Part shown: positions 8,410 to 17,976 of the stretch, one piece after another
How positions within the stretch are numbered: the stretch's first letter is position 1
Layout of the letters: each line of letters opens with the position of its first letter
Assembly: GCF_030817535.1 (NCBI RefSeq)
Contig: NZ_JAUSZL010000002.1
Location: 5,146,001-5,210,000 of the forward strand
Length of the DNA stretch: 64,000 bases
Direction of reading: 5' to 3'
DNA from: Streptomyces sp. V3I8
GTDB lineage: Bacteria > Actinomycetota > Actinomycetes > Streptomycetales > Streptomycetaceae
Notes under the pieces: generated by a model
Seen by the model: the letters and a program-made list of their open reading frames with translations, nothing else
Told to the model about the DNA's origin: nothing
The model's database searches: none
Made by a program: the position numbers and the translations under genes

Positions 8410-10743
8410 GTGACACTCAGCCGTGCCGTGCGCCCAGGTAAGGGGCGCCGGCGCATCCGCAGACGGGCGGACATGCCGCTGCTGGGCGGAATCCGTCCGC
8501 CGATCGCGCTGCTCTGCGTGCTCGTGCTCGCCCTCGCGGGTCTCACGGCCAAGGTGCTCGGACCGGCGGGCGACGAGGTGGTGCCGGAGGCGGTGCTCTC
8601 CTCGCAGCAGCACTTCGCGGAGGACGGCGCCATCGCCCTGCGCGCCTCGATCGACGAGCGGGTCGCCGACCTCGACCGCACCGCGACCGCACTCAACGCG
8701 GGCAGGCCGGCCGAGCCGGAACGCGTCCTGTCCGACCTCGGCACGACGTACCAGAAGTGGACCGGCACCACCGTGCTGGACCTGGAGAGCGGCGACGTGC
8801 TGGCCGCCCGGGGCCAGCCGATCCCGCTGGCCTGGCTGGACAAGGAGGTCCTCACCGGGGACCACGCCCTGACCCCGCGCATGGTGCGGCTGGAGACCGG
8901 TGACGTACGTCTGATGACCATGGCGGTGCTCGACTGGAAGGACCGGCCGCAGCAACTGCTGATCGCGTCCAACAGCCTGTCCGTGCCGGCCGTCACCCTG
9001 GGGCAGTTCCGTTCCATGGCGGTGGTGGCCACCGGTGGGGAGGTCCTGGCCACCGCGGGCTTCGAGCAGTCGGAGGCGCTCAACTCCGACCAGGAGCGCA
9101 AGGAACTCACCTTCCTGCAGAAGCAGATGACCGCCCTGTCCGACCAGGCGGCCGACCGCACCGAGGAGAACCCCGTCACCGCCCGGGAGCCCGGTTCCCA
9201 CGGCTATCCGGGAGTCAGCGGGAGCCTGACCGGCAAGAGCTACAACGGCCGGATCGCCACGGCGGGTTACGCCTCCCTGGCCTCCGCCGACCCGGAGGAG
9301 AAGCAGAGCGTCGGCGCGGGTCTCGGCCTCACCGTGGTCGCCATGCTGCCCGTGGTCCAGCAGCAGGCCACCGGAGCGGGCCGGGAGCTGTACGGGCTGA
9401 TGGCCGCCGGAGCCCTGGTGGTGCTCGGTCTGATCGCGGCCGCCGTGCTCTGGAGGACCGTGCAGCGGCCGCTGCTGGCACTCTTCCTGGAATCGCGCCG
9501 GCTCGCCCGCGGGGATCTGACGCGGCCGGTCGCGGTGCCCCGCTGGGGTGAGACAGCACGCCTGGGCTCCGCGCTCGAGCGGCTGCGCGTCCAGCTCGGG
9601 GGCGCCCCGGGCGGCGACTTCGCGTCCCACGGGGACAAGCCGGCGGCCGGCGGCCGGCGCCGCCTCGGCCTGCGGGTGCCGCTCGCGCTCACGGCCGTCC
9701 TGCTGCTGCTCTGGTCCGTGCCGGTCGGCTGGCTGCTCAACCGCACCGACGACTCCGTCAGCATCCCGGCCTCCATGGTCAACGACCAGCGGGACCGGAC
9801 CGACCTGGTGGCCGACCGCGTCCGCAGGGCGCTCAACGAGGCGCAGGCCGACCTGGTCTCCGTCTCCAGCCTGATCGACGCGGGTGACGGCTCCGCCGGC
9901 ACCACCCGAGAACTGCTGAAGCAGACCCTGCGCGAGCACACCCGCTACGGAGCGCTCTACCTGGTGGCCCAGGACGGCGAGGTCGTCTCCCGGGTGGGCG
10001 ACGGACCACACGCCGAATGGAGCCGGGACAAGGGTCTGCCGAATGTCCGGCTGTCCGGGAAGGGCGGCCGCAAACCTGTCGTCCAGACCGGCGCACCTGT
10101 ACCGGGGGAGAAGGGCACGACCCTGGTCGGCGAGGTGCGGGTGGAGTTCCTCAACTCGCTGCTCGCCCGGCCCGGCCTGGGCGAGGTACGGGTCGTCGAC
10201 ACCAAGGCGCGGACCCTCGCCGGCAGTGACGGCTTCCTCGCCTTCGAGGACCTGCCCGACGACTCGCTCACCGACCTGGTCCGGGCCACCGGCGTACGGG
10301 TCGGGGCGGGGCCCGTGGAGAACGGCCTGCTGATCCGCAAGGGCAGCGGGATCACCGTCGCGGCGGCCGCCCCCTTCTCCGGCGGAGGCGTGGCGGCCGA
10401 CGTCGGCTGGACCGTGGTCAGCTGGCAGAACGCCAAGGCCTTCCAGATCGCGCCGTACCGGCTGGAGGACCGCAGCGTGCTCGCCGGACTCCTCGGGCTG
10501 GCCGCGATCGTCATCTGTCTGGGCTGGGTGCACCTCGTCGTGGCCCGCCCGCTGCGCGCCCTGGCCGACGCCGCCGAGAAGCTCGCGGACGGCGACCTCA
10601 AGACCGTGCACTACCCCCGCTACCAGGACGAGGTGGGAGCCGTGGTGCGCAGCCTCGAACTGGTCCGCCAGCAGCTCCAGGTCCGCAAGCAGACCCAGGC
10701 CCGCCGGCCCGCCGAGCCCGGCCGTCCCGTCGGAGGAAGGTGA
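8410..10743 (+). CDS. Membrane protein with two TM-HAMP modules and no output domain
   Basis: 777 residues from GTG 8410, which has a GGAGGGG ribosome site. The layout is a basic cytoplasmic N-terminus, TM1 ~31-50, an extracellular domain ~51-325, TM2 ~328-350 and HAMP 1 ~350-400 (RPLLALFLESRRLARGDLTR). Then come TM3 ~420-442, a second extracellular domain ~445-685, TM4 ~690-713 and HAMP 2 (RPLRALADAAEKLADGDLKT) to about 765. It ends in a short polar tail. There is no kinase, cyclase, phosphatase or chemoreceptor signalling domain. HAMP units normally relay signals from an outside sensor to an attached output domain, so here they may act on a partner protein. It sits 6 bases before capB, so a role as sensor or regulator of the polymer synthase is the simplest inference. 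Confidence 0.82.
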   Translation: MTLSRAVRPGKGRRRIRRRADMPLLGGIRPPIALLCVLVLALAGLTAKVLGPAGDEVVPEAVLSSQQHFAEDGAIALRASIDERVADLDRTATALNAGRPAEPERVLSDLGTTYQKWTGTTVLDLESGDVLAARGQPIPLAWLDKEVLTGDHALTPRMVRLETGDVRLMTMAVLDWKDRPQQLLIASNSLSVPAVTLGQFRSMAVVATGGEVLATAGFEQSEALNSDQERKELTFLQKQMTALSDQAADRTEENPVTAREPGSHGYPGVSGSLTGKSYNGRIATAGYASLASADPEEKQSVGAGLGLTVVAMLPVVQQQATGAGRELYGLMAAGALVVLGLIAAAVLWRTVQRPLLALFLESRRLARGDLTRPVAVPRWGETARLGSALERLRVQLGGAPGGDFASHGDKPAAGGRRRLGLRVPLALTAVLLLLWSVPVGWLLNRTDDSVSIPASMVNDQRDRTDLVADRVRRALNEAQADLVSVSSLIDAGDGSAGTTRELLKQTLREHTRYGALYLVAQDGEVVSRVGDGPHAEWSRDKGLPNVRLSGKGGRKPVVQTGAPVPGEKGTTLVGEVRVEFLNSLLARPGLGEVRVVDTKARTLAGSDGFLAFEDLPDDSLTDLVRATGVRVGAGPVENGLLIRKGSGITVAAAAPFSGGGVAADVGWTVVSWQNAKAFQIAPYRLEDRSVLAGLLGLAAIVICLGWVHLVVARPLRALADAAEKLADGDLKTVHYPRYQDEVGAVVRSLELVRQQLQVRKQTQARRPAEPGRPVGGR

Positions 10744-10749
10744 CCCGCT

Positions 10750-12351
10750 GTGCTCTATCTGTACTTCGTCCTGCTGGTCGGCGCCACGCTGCTGCTGGTG
10801 GCGGGCATCGTCGAGCAGCGGCGGCACTACGCCGCGCTGCACAACATCCCCTCCCGGGTGCTGGTCAACGGCATCCGCGGCAAGTCCTCCATCACCCGGC
10901 TGTGCGCCGGGGCGCTGCGCGGCGGTGACCTGGTCACCGTGGCGAAGACGACGGGGACGGCCGCCCGATTCATCCACCCCGACGCCACCGAGGAGCCGGT
11001 CTACCGGAAGTTCGGGATCGCCAACGTGGTGGAGCAGATCGGCATCGTCCGCCGGGCCGCCACCTACCGGCCCGACGCGCTCGTCATCGAGTGCATGGCC
11101 GTCATGCCGGCGCTCCAGGAGGTCAACCAGAGCAAGCTGATCCGGTCCACGATCGGCGTGCTGTGCAACGTGCGCGAGGACCACCTCGCCGAGATGGGCC
11201 CGACCCTGGACGACGTGGCGCGCTCGCTGTGCCGCTCGATGCCGGAGGGCGGTATCTGCGTCACCGCGGAGCAGGAGCGTTTCCACATCCTCCAGGAGGA
11301 GGCGGACGCCCGTGACTGCAAGCTGATCTACGCGGACCCGGAGATGGTCTCCGACGACGAGCTGCGCGGCTTCAGCTGGTTCACCTTCAAGGAGAACGTG
11401 GCGATCGCCCTGGTCGTGGCCGACCTCCTCGGCGTGGGCCGCGAGGTCGCCCTGCAGGGCATGTACGACGCCCCGCCGGACCCGGGCGTCCTCTCCGTGG
11501 AGCGGTACGAGGCCCCCGGCGGCAAACGGCTCGCCTTCGCCAACGTCTTCGCGGCGAACGACCCCGAGTCGACGCTGATGAACATCAACCAGCTGCTCGA
11601 CCTCGGCGCGATCCACCGCCCGCTGAACGTCGTGATCAACTGCCGCCCCGACCGGGTGGAGCGCAACGGCCAGATGGGCGAGATCATCCCCGACCTCCAG
11701 CCGGACAACGTCTTCGTCATCGGCCACCCGGCCAAGAGCGCCATCGACGCGATTCCCGCCGAGTGGCGGGACCGGGCCGTCGACCTGGGCGGCGAGCGGC
11801 GCCCCTCCGAGGAGTTCATGCCCGCCCTGCTCGACCGGCTGGCGGCCGACTCCTCCCTCGTGGCCATCGGCAACATCCACGGCCAGGGCGAGGAGCTCCT
11901 GGAGTACCTCGCCGAACTCCCGGCGGACGAGACGCCCGCCGAGGACCCCGCCGACCGGGCCGGGACCGCGGCCGTCCGGCCCGCCCGGCCCGAACGGCCC
12001 GCCCAGCCCACCCGGCTGGACCCGTACGCCTCGTACCCCGTGGCGTACGAGGAGCGCTACCAGGCCGAGCAGACGCAGGGTTTTCCGGTGGTACGCCTCC
12101 CCGAGGGCGGCGCCGGGCAGCGGACCGTCCCCCCGCAGCGCACGCACGGCGCTCCCGCGCACCCCGCCGCCGAGTGGTACCCGGAGTACGGCACGCAGGC
12201 CGGCCGGGACGGGTACCGCGACGGCTACGACGCCCGGGACGGCTACGACGCCCGGGACGGCCACGACGGCCACGACGCGCCGGTCGAGGACGACTGGCCT
12301 TACCCCGTCACGGGTCACGGGCCGGGCGGTGGACAGCCTCCGCACTCCTGA
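10750..12351 (+). CDS. capB: CapB/PgsB-type poly-gamma-glutamate synthase (Mur-ligase-like)
   Basis: ATP-dependent ligase that adds gamma-linked glutamate in PGA synthesis. An N-terminal TM segment (LYFVLLVGATLLLVAGIV) precedes the catalytic domain with the P-loop variant VLVNGIRGKSSITRL. Further motifs are VVEQIGIVRRA, LVIECMAVMPALQEVNQ and GVLCNVREDHLAEMGPT. PgsB proteins are about 390-400 residues; here residues ~400-533 are an added disordered Pro/Arg/Tyr/Asp-rich tail ending with repeated DGYDARDG units. GTG 10750 has a GGAGGAAGG ribosome site. It partners CapC, 83 bases downstream. Assignment to the family is strong; the actual polymer has not been shown. Confidence 0.93.
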   Translation: MLYLYFVLLVGATLLLVAGIVEQRRHYAALHNIPSRVLVNGIRGKSSITRLCAGALRGGDLVTVAKTTGTAARFIHPDATEEPVYRKFGIANVVEQIGIVRRAATYRPDALVIECMAVMPALQEVNQSKLIRSTIGVLCNVREDHLAEMGPTLDDVARSLCRSMPEGGICVTAEQERFHILQEEADARDCKLIYADPEMVSDDELRGFSWFTFKENVAIALVVADLLGVGREVALQGMYDAPPDPGVLSVERYEAPGGKRLAFANVFAANDPESTLMNINQLLDLGAIHRPLNVVINCRPDRVERNGQMGEIIPDLQPDNVFVIGHPAKSAIDAIPAEWRDRAVDLGGERRPSEEFMPALLDRLAADSSLVAIGNIHGQGEELLEYLAELPADETPAEDPADRAGTAAVRPARPERPAQPTRLDPYASYPVAYEERYQAEQTQGFPVVRLPEGGAGQRTVPPQRTHGAPAHPAAEWYPEYGTQAGRDGYRDGYDARDGYDARDGHDGHDAPVEDDWPYPVTGHGPGGGQPPHS

Positions 12352-12434
12352 CCGCCACCGCCCACCGGGGGCCGCGCCCTTCGCCGCGGCCCCCGTCAGA
12401 CCCGTGACATCCGCCCCCGTGCCCGGAGAATCCG

Positions 12435-12917
12435 TTGACCACCGCCGCCCTGACACCCGAGATGGCCGCCCTGGGCATCGCCATCGGCCTGTTCTTCTCG
12501 CTGCTGTGCTACCTCACCACCAATCTGTCCCCCGGCGGAATGATCACCCCCGGGTGGATCGCCCTGACGCTGATCGAGGACCTGCAGCGGGCCGCCATGA
12601 TGGTCGGCGTCACGGCGCTGACCTACGCGGGCACCAAGGTCATGCAGCGGCTGGTGATCCTCTACGGCAAGCGGCTGTTCGCCGCGGTGGTCCTGCTCGG
12701 CGTGCTGCTCCAGGCCACGGTGATGATCGTGCTCTCCCTGGAGTTCCCGCTGCTCTACGGCAACCAGACGCTCGGCTTCATCGTGCCCGGTCTGGTCGCC
12801 TACCAGCTGGTGCGCCAGCCCAAGGGGCCCACGCTGCTGGCGACCGGCACGGTCTCGCTCCTGGCGTACATCGTCGTGGCCGCCGGTCTGCTGCTCGGCG
12901 TCATGCCCACCGTCTGA
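12435..12917 (+). CDS. capC: CapC/PgsC-type membrane subunit of poly-gamma-glutamate synthase
   Basis: 160-residue polytopic protein matching the family length of about 150. It has about five hydrophobic segments, and the start TTAALTPEMAALGIAIGLFF by position leads into CYLTTNLSPGGMITPGW, the family signature region. TTG 12435 is the start, supported by a CGGAGAA ribosome site. CapB and CapC together form the membrane synthase in Bacillus. Direct succession after capB makes the assignment firm. Confidence 0.92.
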   Translation: MTTAALTPEMAALGIAIGLFFSLLCYLTTNLSPGGMITPGWIALTLIEDLQRAAMMVGVTALTYAGTKVMQRLVILYGKRLFAAVVLLGVLLQATVMIVLSLEFPLLYGNQTLGFIVPGLVAYQLVRQPKGPTLLATGTVSLLAYIVVAAGLLLGVMPTV

Positions 12918-12967
12918 GCGGGCACGTCACACCGTCACACCGTCCCGAAAGACACCGGGGGAGAAAC

Positions 12968-14047
12968 ATGGCAGGGAAGAAGAAGTCGCGACCGGTCCTC
13001 TCCGGCGTGGTGGTGCTGGCGCTCGTGGGGGCGTCCGGCTACCTCACCGTGGAACTGCGCAAACAGGAGAAGGAGGGGGTCCCGGAGATCACGAGCGTCG
13101 GCGTGCTCGACGGCGCCGGCCGCTCCGCCTCCGACGGCAAGGACAGGAGCGGGGCCCGCTGGTCCCGGCTGGAGAACCCCGCCCGCTCCGTGCTGCGCGG
13201 GGACGACGGCCAGGTCAAGGCCGTGTTCACCGACGGAGCGCTCACCGCGACGCTGACCGGTCCCGGCCGCACCTTCGCCGAGCCGTCCTCGACCGGCTCC
13301 AAGGTCTCCACCACCGACTGGGTACGGCTGATGCCCGAGCCGTGGAAGAAGGGCGCGGAGAAGGAGAAGTGGTTCACGCGGTGGTACGCCGAGTACGAGG
13401 ACAGCAAGGAGGACGACGTCTTCGCCTTCGCCTCCCAGTACGTGGCCGGTGCCCCGGTCAAGAAGGACGAGAAGGGGACCGCCTTCGCCGGTGACGCCAA
13501 CTTCGGTCCGCTGAACACGGCCGGCGCCGAGGGCGGCGACCTGCGCCTCGAACAGTCCGACTTCTACGACTACCTCGGCGTCCCGTACCCCTTCCGGGAC
13601 GGGACGACCGGGACACCGGAGGAGGTGCGCGCGCGGTCCGTCGACTGCTCGGGGTACATCCGCATGGTGTTCGGCTACCGGGCGCGCTACCCGCTGATGT
13701 CGTCGGACCGGTCGGGCGACGGTCTGCCGCGTACCGCCAACGGCATGGCGCGCTCGAAGGAGGGGGTCGACGTGCTTCCGCTGGCCGGGATCTCGGCCGA
13801 CGACCGGCCGGCCAACATCGACCAACTGCAACCCGGTGACCTGGTCTTCTTCAAGCTGGACACCCGCACCGGCGAGCGGCTGGACCACGTGGGCATGGTG
13901 CTCGGCTACGACACCGAGGGGCACCTGGTCTTCATCTCCAGCCGCGAGGAGGTCAACGGCCCGACCATCGGTGACATCGGCGGCGCCTCCCGGCTGGACG
14001 GCAACGGCTACTACGCGAAGACGCTGCGCAGCGCCAAGCGGCTGTGA
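12968..14047 (+). CDS. Membrane-anchored NlpC/P60-family hydrolase of the cap cassette
   Basis: 359 residues from ATG 12968 (ribosome site GGGGGAGA). An N-terminal signal anchor (PVLSGVVVLALVGASGYLTV) is followed by a ~200-residue beta-rich region and a C-terminal papain-like domain. The catalytic triad is visible as Cys in SVDCSGYIRMVFG, His in LDHVGMVLGYD and a polar position in VFISSREEV. NlpC/P60 enzymes cut gamma-D-glutamyl bonds. In Bacillus, gamma-glutamyl hydrolases or transferases (CapD, PgsS, PgdS) release or attach PGA, so this protein may fill that place. Known PgdS is also NlpC/P60-like, which supports the idea. Substrate remains unproven. Confidence 0.83.
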   Translation: MAGKKKSRPVLSGVVVLALVGASGYLTVELRKQEKEGVPEITSVGVLDGAGRSASDGKDRSGARWSRLENPARSVLRGDDGQVKAVFTDGALTATLTGPGRTFAEPSSTGSKVSTTDWVRLMPEPWKKGAEKEKWFTRWYAEYEDSKEDDVFAFASQYVAGAPVKKDEKGTAFAGDANFGPLNTAGAEGGDLRLEQSDFYDYLGVPYPFRDGTTGTPEEVRARSVDCSGYIRMVFGYRARYPLMSSDRSGDGLPRTANGMARSKEGVDVLPLAGISADDRPANIDQLQPGDLVFFKLDTRTGERLDHVGMVLGYDTEGHLVFISSREEVNGPTIGDIGGASRLDGNGYYAKTLRSAKRL

Positions 14048-14077
14048 CCGGGCCGGGCGGCCGGGCCGGGCGGCCGC

Positions 14078-14947
14078 CTACTGGTTGGCGGCCGCCGATG
14101 CCTGGGCCTCGCCGCGGCGGCGGATCTGGCGGAACGTGAACTCGGCCAGGTCGTCGCCGGTACTGAAGACCTTGGCGTCCTTCTCCGTCACGTCCTTGCC
14201 GTTCGTGAAACCGGCGACCGTGAAGTAGGCGTAGCGCCCGTAGGAGTTGGTCGTCGAGCGGCAGACCGCGGAGCGGCAGAAGACGGGGACGCCGTCACCG
14301 GTCAGGGACTGGACGACGCTCTTGTCGTCGGCGTCGGTCTTCGCCCGCAGCGCCTTGGCCTCGGTGTCGAAGACGGCCACGCCCACCGTCACCGCGACGC
14401 CGTCCTTCGCGTAGGTGACGCGGATGAGGCGGGTGCAGTCGTTCTTGGTGAGGACCGGGCCGAGGGTGCCCTGGGCGGCCGCCGCGCAGTTCTTCGTGGA
14501 CGCCAGCGCGCCCTTCTTGTAGACGGTCTCGCCCATGGTGAGCCGGGTGCCCGGGAAGAGGGTGTCAGGACCGAGGGTCGCGGTGTCCTTCTTCACATCG
14601 GATATGAAGTCCTTCGGGTCCAGCGGCGGCGGCGCCGAGGTCGCCTCGAAGGACGGCCCCGTACCCGCGGTGTCCGAGGGGATGTCCGAGCTCACGGGCA
14701 GCTCGGAGGCCGGCTTGCCGGAAGCCTGCTCCTTGCCGTCCGCCGAGACGACGGCCACGGCGACGGCCGCGCCCACGGCGATGGTGGCCAGGGCGCCGCC
14801 GCCGACCAGCAGCCACCTGCGGCGCCGGTTGCGCGTCTCGGCGGCCTCGGCCAAGGCCGCCCAGTCAGGGGAGCGGCTGCTCCACTGCGGCGGCTGAGAA
14901 TCCGATCCCCCGGAACCCCACTGGGGTCCCCCCTGCCCAAAGCTCAT
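14078..14947 (-). CDS. Conserved Streptomyces membrane protein with extracellular domain
   Basis: 289 residues from ATG 14947 (MSFGQGGPQWGSGGSDSQPP by position); an alternative ATG lies three codons upstream. A Gly/Pro/Ser-rich cytoplasmic head (~1-50) is followed by one TM segment (WLLVGGGALATIAVGAAVAVAVV by position) and an extracellular domain. That domain has four Cys (KNCAAAAQ, KNDCTRLI, VPVFCRSAVCRS) that probably form two disulfides. Function unknown. It converges on the NlpC gene (30 bases) and diverges from rplM. I recognise the type as common upstream of rplM in streptomycetes but know no role. Confidence 0.75.
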   Translation of the reverse strand: MSFGQGGPQWGSGGSDSQPPQWSSRSPDWAALAEAAETRNRRRRWLLVGGGALATIAVGAAVAVAVVSADGKEQASGKPASELPVSSDIPSDTAGTGPSFEATSAPPPLDPKDFISDVKKDTATLGPDTLFPGTRLTMGETVYKKGALASTKNCAAAAQGTLGPVLTKNDCTRLIRVTYAKDGVAVTVGVAVFDTEAKALRAKTDADDKSVVQSLTGDGVPVFCRSAVCRSTTNSYGRYAYFTVAGFTNGKDVTEKDAKVFSTGDDLAEFTFRQIRRRGEAQASAAANQ

Positions 14948-15045
14948 GGGCCGCATCTTAGACGGGACAAGGGGTGGGCCGGGCGGCGCGTGCCCTCTGC
15001 GGGATACCCTGAAACCCCGCGGGTACCTGCGGGCCGGCCCGCGTT

Positions 15046-15075
15046 TTGACCCGTACGGGCCACCGAAGGTATTCT
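15046..15075 (+). promoter_or_regulatory. Probable housekeeping (HrdB-type) promoter of rplM-rpsI
   Basis: TTGACC (15046-15051), an 18-base spacer and TATTCT (15070-15075) fit the TTGACN/TANNNT pattern. It lies 180 bases before the rplM start and faces it. Confidence 0.55.
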
Positions 15076-15255
15076 TGCGGTTCGTTATGTGTATTGGCTT
15101 GCTCATTCTCACGTGAGGGGCCCTTACACCGGTCCACCGGGCCGATGACCAGCGGCAGGACTCGGTTGCGTCCCGAGGTCCGCCAGGGCTGTCGTACATC
15201 GTCCGTGGTGGCCCATTGTCAGGACCCACTCACTGAAGAAGCGAAGGCTACGACC

Positions 15256-15699
15256 GTGCGTACGTTCAGCCCCAAGCCCGGCGACATCACTCGCCAGTGG
15301 TACGTCATCGACGCCCAGGATGTCGTCCTGGGTCGTCTGGCGACCACTGCCGCGAACATCCTGCGGGGCAAGCACAAGCCGATTTACGCCCCGCACGTCG
15401 ATGCTGGTGACTTCGTCATCATCATCAATGCCGACAAGGTGCACCTCTCCGGCAACAAGAAGACCCAGAAGCTGGCGTACCGCCACTCCGGTTACCCGGG
15501 TGGTCTGCGCTCCGTCCGTTACGACGAGCTGCTGGCGAAGAACCCCGAGAAGGCCGTCGAGAAGGCCATCAAGGGCATGATCCCCAAGAACACCCTGGGC
15601 CGTCAGGTGCTCTCGAAGCTGAAGGTCTACTCGGGCGACCAGCACCCGCACGCTGCCCAGCAGCCGGTGCCGTTCGAGATCACCCAGGTCGCGCAGTAG
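15256..15699 (+). CDS. rplM: 50S ribosomal protein L13
   Basis: 147-residue L13, an early-assembly large-subunit protein. From GTG 15256 it reads [20 protein letters not shown], with [18 protein letters not shown] and the [18 protein letters not shown] region. The open frame reaches back to 15046, but family length and homologous start select 15256. It is followed 42 bases later by rpsI, the universal pairing. Confidence 0.98.
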   Translation: MRTFSPKPGDITRQWYVIDAQDVVLGRLATTAANILRGKHKPIYAPHVDAGDFVIIINADKVHLSGNKKTQKLAYRHSGYPGGLRSVRYDELLAKNPEKAVEKAIKGMIPKNTLGRQVLSKLKVYSGDQHPHAAQQPVPFEITQVAQ

Positions 15700-15741
15700 T
15701 TCCGGCCACCCCCTAAGACGAAAAAGAATCTGAGGAGAATC

Positions 15742-16269
15742 GTGGCCGAGACCACCGTTGAGCAGCCGGTCGAAGAGAACGAGACCGAGCTCGTCGACGT
15801 CGAGCAGTACACCACCGAGTCCGAGGTGCCCGTCGAGGGCGAGTACACCTCGGAGTCCCTCGCGGGCCGCTTCGGCGACCCGCAGCCGGCCGCCGGCCTG
15901 GGCCGTCGCAAGAACGCCATCGCCCGCGTCCGGATCGTCCCGGGCTCCGGCAAGTGGAAGGTCAACGGGCGCACGCTCGAGGACTACTTCCCGAACAAGG
16001 TGCACCAGCAGGAAGTCAACGAGCCCTTCAAGGTGCTCGAGCTCGACGGCCGCTACGACGTCGTGGCCCGCATCTCGGGCGGCGGTGTCTCCGGTCAGGC
16101 CGGTGCCCTGCGCCTCGGCGTGGCCCGTGCGCTGAACGAGGCCGACGTGGACAACAACCGCGCCGCCCTCAAGAAGGCCGGATACCTCAAGCGTGACGAC
16201 CGTGCGGTCGAGCGCAAGAAGGCCGGTCTCAAGAAGGCCCGCAAGGCCCCGCAGTACAGCAAGCGCTAA
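15742..16269 (+). CDS. rpsI: 30S ribosomal protein S9 with N-terminal extension
   Basis: S9, whose C-terminal Lys/Arg tail reaches the P-site tRNA. The core ([20 protein letters not shown]) starts near residue 52 and ends in the conserved [12 protein letters not shown]. The first ~50 residues are an acidic Glu/Thr/Val-rich extension typical of actinobacterial S9. GTG 15742 has a strong TGAGGAGAA ribosome site. A strong terminator follows. Confidence 0.98.
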   Translation: MAETTVEQPVEENETELVDVEQYTTESEVPVEGEYTSESLAGRFGDPQPAAGLGRRKNAIARVRIVPGSGKWKVNGRTLEDYFPNKVHQQEVNEPFKVLELDGRYDVVARISGGGVSGQAGALRLGVARALNEADVDNNRAALKKAGYLKRDDRAVERKKAGLKKARKAPQYSKR

Positions 16270-16294
16270 ATCCCGCTCGCTGTTCTGCACGCAT

Positions 16295-16327
16295 CGCCCC
16301 GGCGGCACGTTCTGTGCCGTCGGGGCG
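16295..16327 (+). terminator. Strong hairpin terminator after rplM-rpsI
   Basis: 14-bp stem, CGCCCCGGCGGCAC (16295-16308) against 16314-16327, with one G-U pair and a GTTCT loop. It is followed by TTCGTTT. It lies 25 bases after the rpsI stop. Confidence 0.85.
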
Positions 16328-16560
16328 TTCGTTTACCACAACCTTTGTCCGTGCTCGCTTGTCCGAACCTGTGTGCGGGCGCCGTTCGGGGTGCTGTTCA
16401 GGGCGGTTCGGAGCGGCCTTTCGGACACAGCCGCGGAACGGGCCTGGGAGACGGACAGGTACGGGGGATATACCTGGCAGGGGCCGGAGCCGCGCTCCTG
16501 GCCGGGCCGCACATCCTTGAGCAATCGTGTAGTAAGTCTGAGCAAGTTCGGAGGACACCA

Positions 16561-17919
16561 GTGGGACGACTCTTCGGGACGGACGGCGTACGCGGTGTCG
16601 CCAACGCGGATCTGACGGCCGAGCTCACGCTCGGTCTCTCCGTGGCGGCGGCGCACGTACTGGCCGAGGCGGGAACCTTCGAGGGCCACCGGCCGACCGC
16701 GGTGGTCGGACGGGATCCGCGCGCGTCCGGGGAGTTCCTGGAAGCCGCCGTGGTCGCCGGTCTCGCGAGCGCCGGCGTGGACGTGCTGCGCGTCGGTGTC
16801 CTGCCGACCCCCGCGGTGGCGTACCTCACCGGCGCGCTCGGCGCCGACCTCGGCGTGATGCTCTCCGCGAGCCACAACGCCATGCCGGACAACGGCGTCA
16901 AGTTCTTCGCCCGCGGCGGGCACAAGCTCGCCGACGAGCTGGAGGACCGGATCGAGTCCGTCTACGACGAGCACCGCACCGGCGCTCCCTGGGACCGGCC
17001 GACCGGCTCGGGCGTCGGACGCGTCCGCTCGTACGAGGAGGGCTTCGAGAAGTACGTCGCCCATCTCCTCGCGGCCGTTCCGAACCGGCTGGACGGTCTG
17101 AAGGTCGTCCTCGACGAGGCGCACGGGGCGGCCGCGCGGGTCTCGCCCGAGGCCTTCACACGCGCCGGCGCCGAGATCGTCACGATCGGCGCGGAGCCCG
17201 ACGGGCTCAACATCAACGACGGCTGCGGCTCCACGCACCTCGGCCTGCTCAAGGCCGCCGTCCTCGAGCACGGGGCCGATCTCGGCATCGCGCACGACGG
17301 CGACGCCGACCGGTGCCTGGCGGTGGACCACACCGGTGCGGAGGTCGACGGGGACCAGATCCTGGCCGTGCTCGCGCTCGCGATGCGGGAGCGGTCGCAG
17401 CTGCGGTCGGACACCGTCGTCGCCACGGTCATGTCGAACCTCGGGTTCAAACTGGCCATGGAGCGCGAAGGAGTCTCCCTCGTGCAGACCGGAGTGGGGG
17501 ACCGGTACGTGCTGGAGGAGATGAAGCGGCACGACTACGCGCTCGGCGGGGAGCAGTCGGGGCACGTGATCATCACGGACCACGCGACCACGGGTGACGG
17601 CACGCTGACCGGGCTGCTGCTGGCGGCCCGGGTCGCGCAGACCGGACGTACGCTGCGCGACCTCGCCTCCGTGATGGAGCGGCTGCCGCAGATCCTGATC
17701 AACGTGCCGGACGTCGACCGCTCCCGGGTGTCGACCTCCGCGGAGCTGGCGTCCGCGGTGGGGGAGGCCGAGCGGGAGCTGGGAGCCACCGGGCGGGTGC
17801 TGCTGCGGCCTTCCGGGACCGAGCCGCTGGTACGGGTCATGGTGGAGGCCGCCGACATCGACCAGGCCCGGGCCGTGGCGGGGCGGCTGGCCGACGCGGT
17901 GAAGTCCGCACTGGGGTGA
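16561..17919 (+). CDS. glmM: Phosphoglucosamine mutase
   Basis: Converts glucosamine-6-phosphate to glucosamine-1-phosphate for UDP-GlcNAc. The 452-residue protein starts [15 protein letters not shown] from GTG 16561, preceded by GGAGG. The active-site phosphoserine is in [17 protein letters not shown]. The metal loop is AHDGDADRC, and the phosphate-binding loop is [14 protein letters not shown]. The frame is open to 16345, but homologues start here. GlmS, the preceding enzyme in the pathway, lies 4 kb downstream at 21853. Confidence 0.97.
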   Translation: MGRLFGTDGVRGVANADLTAELTLGLSVAAAHVLAEAGTFEGHRPTAVVGRDPRASGEFLEAAVVAGLASAGVDVLRVGVLPTPAVAYLTGALGADLGVMLSASHNAMPDNGVKFFARGGHKLADELEDRIESVYDEHRTGAPWDRPTGSGVGRVRSYEEGFEKYVAHLLAAVPNRLDGLKVVLDEAHGAAARVSPEAFTRAGAEIVTIGAEPDGLNINDGCGSTHLGLLKAAVLEHGADLGIAHDGDADRCLAVDHTGAEVDGDQILAVLALAMRERSQLRSDTVVATVMSNLGFKLAMEREGVSLVQTGVGDRYVLEEMKRHDYALGGEQSGHVIITDHATTGDGTLTGLLLAARVAQTGRTLRDLASVMERLPQILINVPDVDRSRVSTSAELASAVGEAERELGATGRVLLRPSGTEPLVRVMVEAADIDQARAVAGRLADAVKSALG

Positions 17920-17976
17920 ACCCAGGGGCGCGCCGTTCCCCCTGCCCCCACCGGGCTGCCTTCGGCTCCGGGGCCG

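Noticed and set aside
8020..12456. 1478-residue open frame on the minus strand
   Set aside because: Antisense shadow of capA, the HAMP gene and capB caused by GC-rich third positions. Its translation is low-complexity Gly/Arg/Asp/Val without motifs.
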